Below, piece after piece: positions 25,656 through 36,512 of a stretch of DNA of 64,000 nucleotides. Below the pieces are notes generated by a model. The model did no database searches, was not told the origin of the DNA, and saw nothing but the letters and a program-made list of their open reading frames with translations. The translations under genes and the position numbers were made by a program. Every line of letters starts with the position of its first letter. Positions within the stretch are counted from its first letter, which is position 1. The stretch is from Calycina herbarum (lineage: Eukaryota > Ascomycota > Leotiomycetes > Helotiales > Pezizellaceae), in contig LLEY01000252.1 of the NCBI GenBank assembly GCA_001414485.1, forward strand, positions 1-64,000, in the 5' to 3' direction.

Positions 25656-27636
25656 TTAATTAAGTGTATCTACTCCCTCTGCCGCAAGCGCTTTTCGGTA
25701 CTCCCTCCTAGCTTTAATCAGCGTCTTGATGGTGGGTTCCATCATATCTCTCACCACTTTTCTGCCTCCCCCAATCGCACTGGAGCTGAATTGTATCTTT
25801 TTTCCAGTCCTCTCGTAATGCTCTCTGATTTGTTGTTTTTGTCTCCGAATAATCTCCTCTCTCTCCGCCTCAGCATCATTCGCAACAGCATTGATACGAT
25901 CCTCCGCCCTTGCCAAAGTCTCATCCATTTTTGCCAATTCTCCTGCTCGATCAGGATCTCCAGAGAGAAAAACAATCCAGAAGTGATGGAGAAATTCTGT
26001 TGTCGTTGCATGTGTCAACGTCAATCTATCGAAGATTCTTTGAGAGAGACCAGACAGAGAGGACTGGCCATCAGAGCCGACAATCTCTGTTCGGCGAGCT
26101 TTCACTCCTTCTAAAATCTGGTCCCTCGCGTCGGTCAGACTGGACTTGCTGCCTACATGGGGAGTCTTATTTTCAGGCTCTTCATCAGTGTCACTGTCTT
26201 CCAAGACTCCAATGGCTGAACTTAGATCCAACCCTCCACCAACTCGGTGATTCATGTGCTGGGGATCAACGTCGGAACGCATGTTCGACAATACCTCCGC
26301 AGGTACCTGCTTTGCATATAAAGCAGCTTCAGCAGAAACTTGTGACTTTTCATTGGCAAAGAATTGACTTTGTTGCTTGATGTTGAGCATGATTCGGTTC
26401 TCTTCAGAATCACCCTGCAAATCTCGCAAGGCTAGAGCATTGAATGTCTCTTCGTCCATACCAATAGGATCTGCCGGATCGGTATCTGACGGAGCAACGT
26501 TTGCCATGATCTTCTCACTCAGACTATTCAGGATCCGAACAATAGGTACTTTGGCTACTGAAGTTTGTCTCATGGTAAAATCTTGACGATTTCCGCCCTT
26601 GCTACCTCCTTGATTCTCTTCGTTTCCCTCGAGATCAATCACATTCGGTATATGCAAGCCCAGTAATCGTTGGGTTGGTCCGGTGTCCCTCGTAGCTTCC
26701 AGATATCGATCAAAAGTTGGATCTGTGCCATCTGTTTCGATAATCCGCTCTCCTTTGAGCTTCTTGAACAGTCGGCTGAGAAAGAATCGGGACCAAAATT
26801 CCGACTCGTTGAGTTTAGGGACATTCTCATCGTAAACACGCTTTATTAATGGATGCTGACTGAAAATGAGCTGGATTTGCTCGGCACTGATATTCATCTT
26901 GAGCTCTCCGTCCACTTGCCGTGGCTTCACGGCTGACAAAACATTGTAAGAACCTCTCTTTTGGCTGCTTTCGACAGCAAAGGCTCTCAGAATATTCGTT
27001 CGCGTGGACCAGAACTGAGAGTTGAACTGCGAATTGGTAATAGTATCCGGCTTGGTCCGTAATGCTTCCATATAAGTGCCATGAAGGGATGGGTCTTTTT
27101 TCATCAGAGCTTGCTGGAGTTCGATATCGGTTTTCAAAGCATTGTCATCAAACCATTTTGCTGATACTGAGCCCTGGTTGGACGTAACCGCACTGGCCAT
27201 CGCCATTGCCGCTGACGCTGGAGCAGAGCCATTTGCAGTGGGTACACTTGCATCTTTTGCCTTGATGGCACTGATCAAGTTGGTCAAGACATCTTTGACG
27301 GCATTTGCCTCGAGCCGAGGATTTGAAGGCGCGTTGAAATGGAAAAGATGGGTAACAGCTTCCTGCACTTGGGGTGACTTTTCAAAGACCTTGAACATCA
27401 CCTTGGCAGCGGATTCGGGCGTTTGCTGCAAATCTACACACAAAGTTCAGTATCAGATGAAAAGTGCCAAGGGCTGCCAGGCCTCACATACTGGTGATGT
27501 CTGCAACGGCAATTCTCACGGCTTTATCGACCGAAGCACCCAGAGGCAGCCATTGAAGAGATTTCTCATCTTCGGTGATGCTCAAAGTTCCGTCTTTCTT
27601 CTTGTAGGCGGCAGTGCCTTTCGTGGATGAGGCCAT
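25656..27636 (-). CDS. TFB1: TFIIH core subunit Tfb1 (p62)
   Basis: Two exons on the minus strand (27636-27492 and 27433-25656) give 640 aa. Residues 1 to about 110 match the N-terminal PH-like domain of Tfb1/p62 (AAYKKKDGTLSI, SLQWLP, then VMFKVFEKSPQVQEAVTHLFHF), which binds activators and Rad proteins. Two BSD-type segments follow (LQQALMKKDPSLHGTYMEAL...FWSTRTNIL and FSQHPLIKRVYDENVPKL...FWSRFFLSRLFKKLKGER). The C-terminal half contains the long helical region that contacts other TFIIH subunits, including a coiled-coil segment (AEAEREEIIRRQKQQIREHY). The role is in RNA polymerase II initiation and nucleotide-excision repair in the nucleus. Length fits fungal Tfb1. The start lies 782 bp from the divergent KGD1 start. 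The intron has a GTATGT donor and a TAG acceptor. Confidence 0.93.
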
Positions 27637-28418
27637 TGGCGATGGACTATGATGAATCCCGAGCTTGAAGAGGTGGATGGAATTGTTCTCTCATCTGGAG
27701 ACTGAGGCCCACTCGCCAAGGGCGATGAAGAGCCGCTTGTGTTTTGTTCTGGGGTGTTGTTCTGGGGTGCCCAAACGCAGCTCTAAGACCCGGAGCCCCA
27801 AACCCCTTTCCGCGAAGACTTTGAAAGTCCTGGACGAGAGTTTTTTCAATAATGTGACGCGGCGTGAGTTGAATAGGGAGGGGGTCTTTGGGTGTTAGAG
27901 GTTGTTTGGTGTATGAGATTTTGGTGATGGGTGAGAGGTGAGAGGTGGTGTTGAAGATATGAATCAGGAATGGTTGCCTCTTCACGAAAGACTAAAGAAA
28001 GACTAAAGAAAGACTAAAGAAAGACTTACTTGGCATGTCACCAATGGAAGGCCGGGACGGCGTTGGCGTTGCTCGGCCCGGTGATGACTAAGAAGAGGCC
28101 GAACTTCCCTGCCTGAGCGAGTTCTTCCGCAAAATGGGTTGCTGTTGATTGGCAGAGCGAGGAAGAGCCATTTTCAACCTGGCCGTCATCTGGCCTTGCC
28201 GGAATTCTTGTTCTCGTTCTTGCTCTTGTTACTCAGTACTCCACGCATCTTTGAAAGACCAACTCCGCCTCTCCTTACCTCCTTACCACCTTACCACCCC
28301 AACTCAATTCCACTCCAGCATCTCACCTGCTGCGTGGATCGTACATCGCCAACTCCTCACCCTCTCTCTCCCACCCTTCTGACCCTTCTGACCCTTCTTT
28401 ACTGTATTGGCCGGCACA
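27637..28418. promoter_or_regulatory. Divergent promoter region of TFB1 and KGD1
   Basis: The two start codons are 782 bp apart on opposite strands with no gene between them. The interval contains an 11-bp tandem repeat (27986-28026) and, next to KGD1, a pyrimidine-rich stretch (28220-28400, CTCACC, ACCCTTCT repeats) typical of the leader of highly expressed fungal genes. Confidence 0.6.
27986..28026. repeat. 11-bp tandem repeat (GAAAGACTAAA)
   Basis: The unit GAAAGACTAAA repeats perfectly about 3.6 times in the TFB1/KGD1 divergent promoter. Such minisatellites vary in copy number between strains. Confidence 0.8.
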
Positions 28419-31400
28419 ATGCTTCGATCCTCCTTCCGCCAGAAGAGCAGCCAGCTCCTGAAAGCTGGCTGTTCTGCACGAAATCTCTGTACTTCCACCA
28501 CCGCCCGCAGTCCCCTCATCTTCTCCAACACCACATCCAAAAGCCTCCTCGCCTCGAAACGAAACCCATTGGCTGCTCTCTCCCAGAAGAGACATGCTGC
28601 CGCCGTCGCTTCCGCCCCAGATCCAAATGACAGCTTCCTGTCAGGAAATAGCTCAAATTACATTGATGAGATGTATATGCAATGGAAGGAGGATCCATCC
28701 AGCGTCCACGTCTCATGGCAGGTCTACTTCCGGAATATGGAGAGCGGCGATATGCCAATGTCGCAAGCTTTCACTCCTCCACCAACTCTTGTGCCTACAC
28801 CAACAGGAGGCGTGGCAAGCTTTATGCCAGGCCTTGGAATGGCTGCTGGCGAGGGCTCAGATGTCACAAATCACTTGAAGGTCCAGCTGCTTGTCCGCGC
28901 ATACCAAGCTCGTGGTCACCACAAGGCAAACATCGATCCTTTGGGCATCCGGCGCGAGGCGGAAGAATTTGGATATAGCAACCCAAAAGAGCTGAGACTC
29001 GAGCATTACCAGTTCACCGAGAAGGACTTGGATACCGAATATACCCTTGGTCCCGGAATTTTACCTCGTTTCAAGAAGGAAGGACGAGAGAAGATGACGC
29101 TGCGCGACATTATCGCCGCCTGCGAGCGCATGTACTGCGGTTCATATGGTGTTGAGTACATCCACATCCCAGATAGAGAACAATGCGACTGGCTACGTGA
29201 GCGTGTCGAAGTCGAAACCCCCTTCAAATACTCAATTGACGAGAAGCGACGAATCCTCGATCGATTAATCTGGAGTTCAAGTTTCGAACTTTTCTCTGCC
29301 ACAAAATACCCCAACGACAAGCGATTCGGTTTGGAAGGTTGCGAGACCTTGGTCCCAGGAATGAAGGCCTTGATCGACAGAAGTGTGGACTATGGTGTCA
29401 AAGATATTGTCATTGGTATGCCTCATCGTGGTCGTCTTAATGTCCTCAGTAACGTTGTCCGCAAACCAAACGAGTCCATTTTCAGTGAATTTGGAGGGTC
29501 CGCCGCCGCCGAGGACGAGGGATCTGGGGATGTCAAATACCATTTGGGAATGAACTTTGAAAGACCTACTCCCTCCGGAAAGCGGGTACAACTCTCCCTT
29601 GTCGCAAACCCTTCGCATTTAGAAGCCGAAGACCCTGTCGTTTTGGGCAAGACCAGAGCCATCCAACATTACAACGATGACGAGAAATCTCACAAGACTG
29701 CTATGGGTGTTCTCCTCCATGGTGACGCTGCTTTCGCGGCCCAAGGTGTTGTCTACGAATGTTTGGGATTCCACGCTCTACCAGCCTACTCCACTGGTGG
29801 TACCATTCATTTGGTCGTGAACAACCAAATTGGTTTCACCACTGATCCTCGTTTTGCTCGTTCTACCGCCTACTGTACCGATATTGCCAAGTCCATCGAT
29901 GCACCAGTCTTCCACGTCAATGCTGATGATGTCGAGGCTGTCAACTATGTTTGCCAACTTGCCGCTGATTGGCGTGCTGAGTTCCGAAAGGATGTTGTTA
30001 TTGATCTTGTCTGCTACCGTAAACATGGTCACAACGAGACTGATCAACCTTCTTTCACTCAACCACTCATGTACAAGAAAATTCAATCACATGAGTCTCA
30101 AATCGATATTTACATCAACCAGCTCTTGAAGGATGGTAGCTTCACCAAGGAGGATATCGAGGAGCACCGCAAATGGGTTTGGGGTATGTTGGAAGAGAGC
30201 TTTGCCAAGAGCAAAGACTATCAACCAACCTCCAAGGAATGGACCACTTCCGCTTGGAACGGTTTCAAGTCACCAAAGGAATTAGCCTCAGAAGTTCTTC
30301 CCCATAACCCAACCGGTGTTGCCGTCAAGACTCTCGAACACATCGGTACAACCATTGGCTCGACCCCAGAAGGTTTCAACGTTCACCGCAACTTGAAGCG
30401 TATTCTCGCAAACCGTGTCAAGACTGTAAATGAAGGTACCAACATTGATTGGTCAACTGCTGAAGCACTTGCTTTCGGTTCGTTGGTCAGTGAGGGGCAC
30501 CACGTCCGAGTTTCTGGTCAAGATGTTGAGCGTGGAACCTTTTCCCAAAGACATGCAGTTTTCCATGACCAGGAGAACGAGAAGACATACACACCACTCC
30601 AACACATCAGCAAGGACCAAGGCAAATTCGTCATCGCCAACTCTTCCTTGAGTGAGTTTGGAGCTCTTGGATTTGAGTATGGTTACTCTCTTTCATCCCC
30701 CAACGCTCTTGTCATGTGGGAGGCCCAATTCGGTGATTTCGCCAACAACGCCCAATGTATCATCGATCAATTCATAGCTTCTGGTGAGGTTAAATGGATG
30801 CAAAGATCCGGTCTTATCATGTCACTACCCCACGGATATGATGGACAAGGACCTGAGCATTCCTCTGGACGTATGGAGAGATACCTCCAATTGTGTAACG
30901 AGGACCCACGTGTTTACCCAGCAGCTGACAAGCTCGACCGCCAACACCAAGACTGCAACATGCAGATTGCATATATGACCGAGCCTTCGAATTTGTTCCA
31001 CATCTTGCGTAGACAGATGAACAGACAGTTCCGAAAGCGTAAGTTTTGTTCCCTTCAAATTTATCGGTGTGTCTTTACTGACTCTGTACAGCTCTCGTCC
31101 TTTTCTTCTCCAAATCTCTTCTCAGACATCCTCTTGCACGATCACCTATCGAGGAGTTCACCGGTGACTCACAATTCAAATGGATCATCCCCGACCCCGA
31201 GCACGGCAAGACCATCGTCGAGCCCGAACAAGTCGAGCGAGTTGTCATCTGTACCGGCCAAGTCTACGTCGCACTCCACAAGTACCGTGCCGATAAGGGT
31301 ATCAAGGATACCGCCATCACCAGAATCGAACAGCTCAACCCCTTCCCATGGCAACAACTCAAGGAGAACCTCGATATGTATCCTAATGCTAAGACTATCG

Positions 31401-31630
31401 TTTGGTGCCAGGAAGAACCTCTTAACGCTGGGGCTTGGTCTTTTACGCAACCTAGAATTGAGACCTTGTTGAATCAAACTGAGCACCATGATCGTAAACA
31501 CGTCATGTACGCGGGACGAAATCCTAGTGCTAGTGTGGCTACTGGATTGAAGACTTCGCATACCAAGGAGGAGGCGGAGCTTTTGGAGACCGCGTTTACG
31601 GTTACGCAGGACAAGTTGAAGGGGGAGTAG
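28419..31630 (+). CDS. KGD1: 2-oxoglutarate dehydrogenase E1, mitochondrial
   Basis: Two exons (28419-31038 and 31092-31630, 53-bp intron with GTAAGT donor and CAG acceptor) give 1052 aa, the usual length. The ATG at 28419 opens a basic, Ser-rich mitochondrial presequence ([20 protein letters not shown]). The E1 N-terminal segment follows ([20 protein letters not shown]), then the thiamine diphosphate-binding E1 domain ([52 protein letters not shown]). The transketolase-like pyrimidine domain includes HAVFHDQEN and [16 protein letters not shown]. The C-terminal domain lies in exon 2 ([12 protein letters not shown]). It catalyses the rate-limiting decarboxylation step of the 2-oxoglutarate dehydrogenase complex in the TCA cycle. 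Confidence 0.96.
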
Positions 31631-32779
31631 ATTTGGTGAGGAAGGTTTGGTGGTGAAGATGGGTTGGGTAAATATTTACATACTGAAAGGAAACCAAAAA
31701 ATTAGAAGGGGGGTGTAGTGTGTAATGTTAGGAAGGGCCTTTGGGGGGAAGTGTAGAAAAGAAATGCATATTTGGTGGGATGGGGGCTGGATGGATGGTA
31801 TTGAATGGGCGTAGATGCCTTAGGCTAGCCTAGCTACTTCCTTGTATTATTGTACAGTTTTTTTCCTTGTGTTATTTTTGATGTCTTGTTTGAGTGAGTG
31901 TGTGGCAATGAAACGTGTCTTGGTCTCTCCGTTCCTGTTTTGGCTGCTAAGCTGCATTATTGATGAATTGTTTGCGATTATCATTTTCTCTCTCTCTCTC
32001 TCTCAGGCTCGAGTGGGAAGAGGTGATGGTATGTAAAGTTGAATATGGAGGAGAGTGGGGTTTTCCGCCTTGGGGATGGGGTTTGGGATGGGGGCGAGGG
32101 GTGAGGGAGTGCTTTCGATGGCTTAGCTAGGGGAAGGATGAGTCACATTCGTTTTTCCTTTGGTTTCTTTTTACAAGTACATGGCTCTCTCTTTCCTGGC
32201 TTTTTCGTGTTTGGAACGAGGGGGAAGGATTTTTTTTTTTTGTGTGTTTGTTTTTCGGATTTGACGAGATTTGGGGGGGGGTTTGTTGTTTTTATAGGGA
32301 TGGAGTAGGGGGGCTATGATGGTGAGGGGAAGGAAATATATGTTAAGAGTGAGGAATGGAAGAGGTGTGAGTGATAAGTTGAGACGACTACCTTTTATCT
32401 TTGCGGTTCCGAATACTTTGAGAGGATTGAAAGGCATCCTTTTTTTTTTTGCCGCTGTTAACTTTATTCGTTTATTCCAAATTTTGTCTTAACTTTTGTT
32501 GGGAGGAATTTTAATCGATGAACGAAGTTAGGTTGGTTCGGTTATTTCAATCATCTTTTCAAATCATCTAAATCGTTTGAGTGATACTTTCAATTATCCC
32601 GCAAGGGCTTAATAACGAGAGCTGTTAAGATATCGATATGTAAGTTGCCAAGTCTTGTGGCTTGGTGGCGCTGTATTTTTTATGGGTAGTTAGTATGGTT
32701 ACACAGAGCATCAGAGAATGGGGAGCCAAAACTGGTGCCTACCATTTCGTCTTCGCCCCTTTCCCCACTTTACAGCAAG
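31631..32779. other. Gene-free interval, KGD1 3' UTR and simple repeats
   Basis: G/T-rich sequence with simple repeats: a (TC)n run at about 31987-32006 and T/G homopolymers at 32230-32280. No gene is recognised on either strand. The right end is the upstream region of the HET pseudogene. Confidence 0.55.
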
Positions 32780-35044
32780 ATGTCTCCCGGAGAAGAATTT
32801 CAATTCACTTCTACTTCAGATTGGCAAGAGTGTACAACCTGCCACTCAATAAGAGCTCTCTTCAACTCCCATTCCGAGAATATCACAACTAGTCAAATAC
32901 GGCGGTCCTCTGAGCGAGCGCCTGGATGTTCCTTCTGCTCTTTATTGTTAACCGGACTCGAAATTTTTGGTCTCGAGAACGATATTAGGGTTGTAACGAT
33001 TTGTATAGAAAGGAATAAAGAGGGCTGGGAAATGCGTGCAATTGGTGACGGAGAATTAGGGACTCATGTTGAGAAATTACAGTTTCACAATCCTGGTGGG
33101 GAGGTGCATTTACCGATTACTGATTTCAAGGCAGAGAGACATTTTATGGAGTATGGGGGTGAGAAGAGTATGGGACGGGTAAGGAAGTTGGTGGGAGAAT
33201 GTAACACTCTTCACGCATGTCTCGCTAAAAAAATCGAAACTTCCTAAGAGGGTTATTGATGTTAGAAGTGAGGGGGATATGTTGAGGTTGTATTGTCCTG
33301 GGGAGGGAGAGGAGGGGAAGTATTGTGTTTTGAGTCATTGTTGGGGAGTCTCACGGTTTGTTACGAACCGGGGTAATATTGAGGCTATGCAGGAGGGTTT
33401 TGAGATTGGAGAGTTGCCGGGGAGTTTTAGAGATGCTATGAGGGTTTGTAGAGCCCTGAGGGTGAAGTTTTTGTGGATTGATTCTGTTTGTATTGTTCAG
33501 GGTGATAGGTGAGTGGTTTTCTAATACATCAACTGTTCTCGGAGAATCGTTGGATGATGTTTAGAAGAATGAGAAAGGGGTATTTGAACATACTATTCTC
33601 TCTCCCCTGTTGGTACGATTGGTAAACAGAAGACAAGAACTAATGCTTCCTTACCAACAGGGAAGACTGGGACTCGGAAGGACAAATGATGTCCGAATAC
33701 TGCGCAAACGCATACTTAACTATCGCTGCCTCACGAGCCTCAAACAGCAACGAAGGATTTCTCCATCAGGCAGAAAGAGGACGAATAAAAACTATTCATT
33801 GCTCAAGTAGCGAAAAAAATTTACCTGTATTATTACCGACCCATCCTCAAACACAGCAAACTGTGAAGATCGTAATCCACTTTATACCCGCGGCTGGGTA
33901 TTCCAAGAAATGCTTCTCTCCCCCCGAGGTGAGTATTTTCTTCCCTTTGAGGTTGTTTCGGGAGTGTTAAGACTGTGCCTCCTCCATGAGTCCTTATTCC
34001 TCCTGCTTCCGCCTTCTAGGAATGGCCATACTGACTTCTGGGTCTTCCGCAGTAATCTCTTTCGGAGCAAAAGAACTAGAATGGTACTGTCGCAGACGTA
34101 ACTGGTGTGAATGTTCCTACCTCCTCCCTGACGGAAAAATGGAACTCCATCCCCATTCCCGCCATTGGAAATATATTCGTCAAGAACCAATCTTCTCAAA
34201 TATCCAAGATTGGATGAGAATCGTCCGGGAGTTTACAAAACGGAAGCTTGCCTTTAGTTCTGATAAACTACCTGCTCTTTCTGGACATGCCACACGGTGG
34301 AATGAGAGAACCGTTATGGCTTTTAGACTTCCTTATTTGGCCGGGATATGGAAGACGAATCCTTATATGTGGGAGAGTCTTAAGCGGACAGCGAGCGAGA
34401 ACAGTACCGAGATGCCGGAACCGAGCTCTCCTTCCTGGTCTTGGGGTTCGATTGATGGTTGTATTTCTTATGATATCGCATTGGAGGGGTATTACGGTGT
34501 GTCGCTTCTGTCGGCAGAAACCCAGCTACGCGGGAGTAATCCCTATGGTGAAGTGAATGGAGGTTTCCTCCGCGTGAGCGGATCACTTTTCAAGGTACAG
34601 CTGGATATCATGCCAAAAACGACTGGCTCAACAGAAACGTTGTGTAATTAGACCGTTCTATCGCAGCCGACTAGCAATTCAGTTCCGAGCGAAATAGAGA
34701 AACTTATCCGGGGAAAATCAAGGCCTAAACACCTCCGATTTTTTCCTGACACGGAACTTGAATTGGCTCCCCCTCGCCTAGGAAGTGAAGGAACATATGA
34801 GAGAAGTTCGTTCTCGAGGGAAAGTGAAATCAGGACTGATGGTATGAGTGGTGTGGTGTATTGTCTTCGATTCTTGACTAGACCTGAGCCGCCTCGAACT
34901 AGGCCTATTTATCAGCTCGTGCTGAGATATGCGGATAAAGGTACACAAACTTATGAGAGGATTGGGCTTGTGAGCTTGGAAATGGTGGAGGAGAATAGAT
35001 CGTTCTTTCTAGAGATGGCGCCACAGGAATTTACTATTGTATGA
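32780..35044 (+). pseudogene. HET-domain (heterokaryon incompatibility) gene, broken
   Basis: Family text runs over three exon-like blocks (32780-33508, 33661-33928, 34053-35044) joined by good GT-AG introns. An N-terminal CxxC region (CTTCHSIRALF, CSFCSLLL) leads into the HET domain, recognisable by YCVLSHCWG, LPGSFRDAMRVCRAL, FLWIDSVCIVQGD, MMSEYCANAYLTIAAS and GWVFQEMLLSPR. The tail (ELEWYCRRRNWCEC...SWSWGS) is typical of such genes. Three lesions break it: a frame change at an A7 run (33227-33233), the opposite frame change at another A7 run (33813-33819), and an in-frame TAG at 34649-34651 after which the same frame stays open to 35044. HET proteins trigger incompatibility cell death when non-self partners meet. 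The A7 changes could be sequencing errors, but the nonsense codon argues for a real pseudogene. The ATG at 32780 is the first good start. Confidence 0.8.
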
Positions 35045-35318
35045 TTCCGGAGTTTGGAGGCGGTAACTACTCTAGAGGCTTTGTTTACCTTCGTGGGATT
35101 TTGTTCATGGGCCATCTCTTTTTGGGGCAATTGTACTTGTTATCCGGGGGGGGGGAAAGCGGCAAGTTCGCAACTTTTTAAGTACGGTAAACTTTGCTTG
35201 TTCTGTTGCGTTGCTGTTTGAAAATGGTGACTCACATGTTGCTGCAAGATGTCAACAGTGACAAGGATACTCATCCTTCTAGGCATCCAATTTCGAAGAT
35301 GTTTTATCAATATTCTTA
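35045..35318. other. Short gene-free stretch before the MITE
   Basis: This is the 3' flank of the HET pseudogene; it contains a G10 run at about 35146. Its last two bases (TA, 35317-35318) form the left target duplication of the MITE. No gene is seen. Confidence 0.6.
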
Positions 35319-35803
35319 CAGTCGCATTCCAGTCCATCCCCGCGGGTGGCACGTGTACTGATTTTTGAGAAATGTTAGTTTTAGAAAACTAATATTCTTA
35401 AAAACTACTATTCTCCTTACTATGTAATAACCACTTTATAGAATTAAAAGCTATAATATACGTAGATACCTTAGTACTTAATATAGCTTCTAGGCTATCG
35501 TGCTTCTTATTTCATAAGGTAGTTATTACGTAGTATATATAGGCGTTTTACTTTTCTCGGTAGTATAAGCATAATACGACAAACACCTGCCTCTCCTTAC
35601 CACGTAATAACCGCTGAACAGGATTAAAAGCTATAAGAGAGGCAGATACTTTACTACTAAATATAGCTTTACTCTGCACCGATTCCTATACTAAGAGGTG
35701 GTTGCACTGTAATTCTAGCTGCCCCTCGACGCTCGTTATTAAAACCAACATTTCCGAAAATCGGTGCACGTGCCACCCGCGGGGATGGACTGGAATGCGA
35801 CTG
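35319..35803. mobile_element. 485-bp MITE, Tc1/mariner (Fot1/pogo-like) type, TA target site
   Basis: Terminal inverted repeats of about 60 bp face each other: left 35319-35380 and right 35742-35803, both beginning CAGTCGCATTCCAGTCCATC. They are perfect over the first 37 bp, and later differences are mostly C/T transitions. A TA dinucleotide flanks each end (35317-35318 and 35804-35805), the target duplication of the Tc1/mariner superfamily. There is no transposase. The AT-rich interior contains a diverged internal duplication (near 35411 and 35592, offset about 181 bp), the left copy being the more TpA-rich. It is a non-autonomous element with RIP-type decay. Confidence 0.88.
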
Positions 35804-35875
35804 TAACATCCCACCACAGGCATAATATTCTCAGGATTGTCGCCAACTTTGAGAACTGTACTCTACATCTTCGCG

Positions 35876-36455
35876 ATGACGATTGCTGAATTTCATTATT
35901 GTCCCGTTTGTGGATGTCCATTTTTAGATAGATGGGAGGTCGATGAACTCCTCGTTGACGAGGGACAAGAGGGATTCTGGAATACAGTGTTGGAGAAGAA
36001 GCAGATAAAGGTTGTTTACCTGTTTATATCATCTTTTGCCATGATGGCACTACCTTCCATTCGCTTTTCCTCTTTTGAGTTCTGAAATTTTCAATTGACA
36101 CCCTGTAGTGGCTTAAGGATTTCCGACTCGTCGGTCGATCTGAATATCACGCAGATGGAGAAGAAAGGAATATTGATCATGGGTGCGTAACTTTTGGTTC
36201 TCTCACTTAATCGACTCCTACTAACAGATTTCCTTATCCAGCACGAAGACAACCACAAGTAGGAATGAAAGGGTCCCTACAATGGCTCATATATACTTCT
36301 CTGAAGATTTCCAGCCAAGCAAGCAGAAAATAAAAATGTGTGGTCGTCGGTTAATATGCGACAACTCTACGTGCTCCCACAACAAATATATGTGTTGGAA
36401 TGACGCGCGCGAAGTAAGCAAAATAAATCCCACTACTTCTCAACTCCTCTTCTAG
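35876..36455 (+). CDS. Small Cys-rich protein of unknown function (140 aa)
   Basis: Proposed exons are 35876-36010, 36109-36182 and 36242-36455. The last acceptor is preceded by a CTAAC branch site 14 nt upstream. The N-terminus has a zinc-ribbon-like CPVCGCPF (MTIAEFHYCPVCGCPF), then DRWEVDEL and, after intron 1, WLKDFRLVGRSEYHADGEER. A second Cys-containing group is at the C-terminus (CGRRLICDNSTCSHNKYMCW). This pattern resembles the N-terminal part of larger fungal proteins in which a zinc-binding module precedes an F-box, but no F-box is visible, so it may be a truncated gene. The start codon lies only 73 bp from the MITE end, so the insertion may have replaced its promoter. A donor-like GTAAGC at 36412 allows a different 3' end. 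Confidence 0.5.
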
Positions 36456-36512
36456 AACATCCTCTAGAACTTATCATTTCCGCCACATATCAGCGGTACA
36501 TCCATACTTACA

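Noticed and set aside
33227..33819. Programmed ribosomal frameshifting in the HET gene
   Set aside because: Two A7 runs of opposite sign plus a separate nonsense codon fit decay or sequencing error better; no known slippery-site structure seen.
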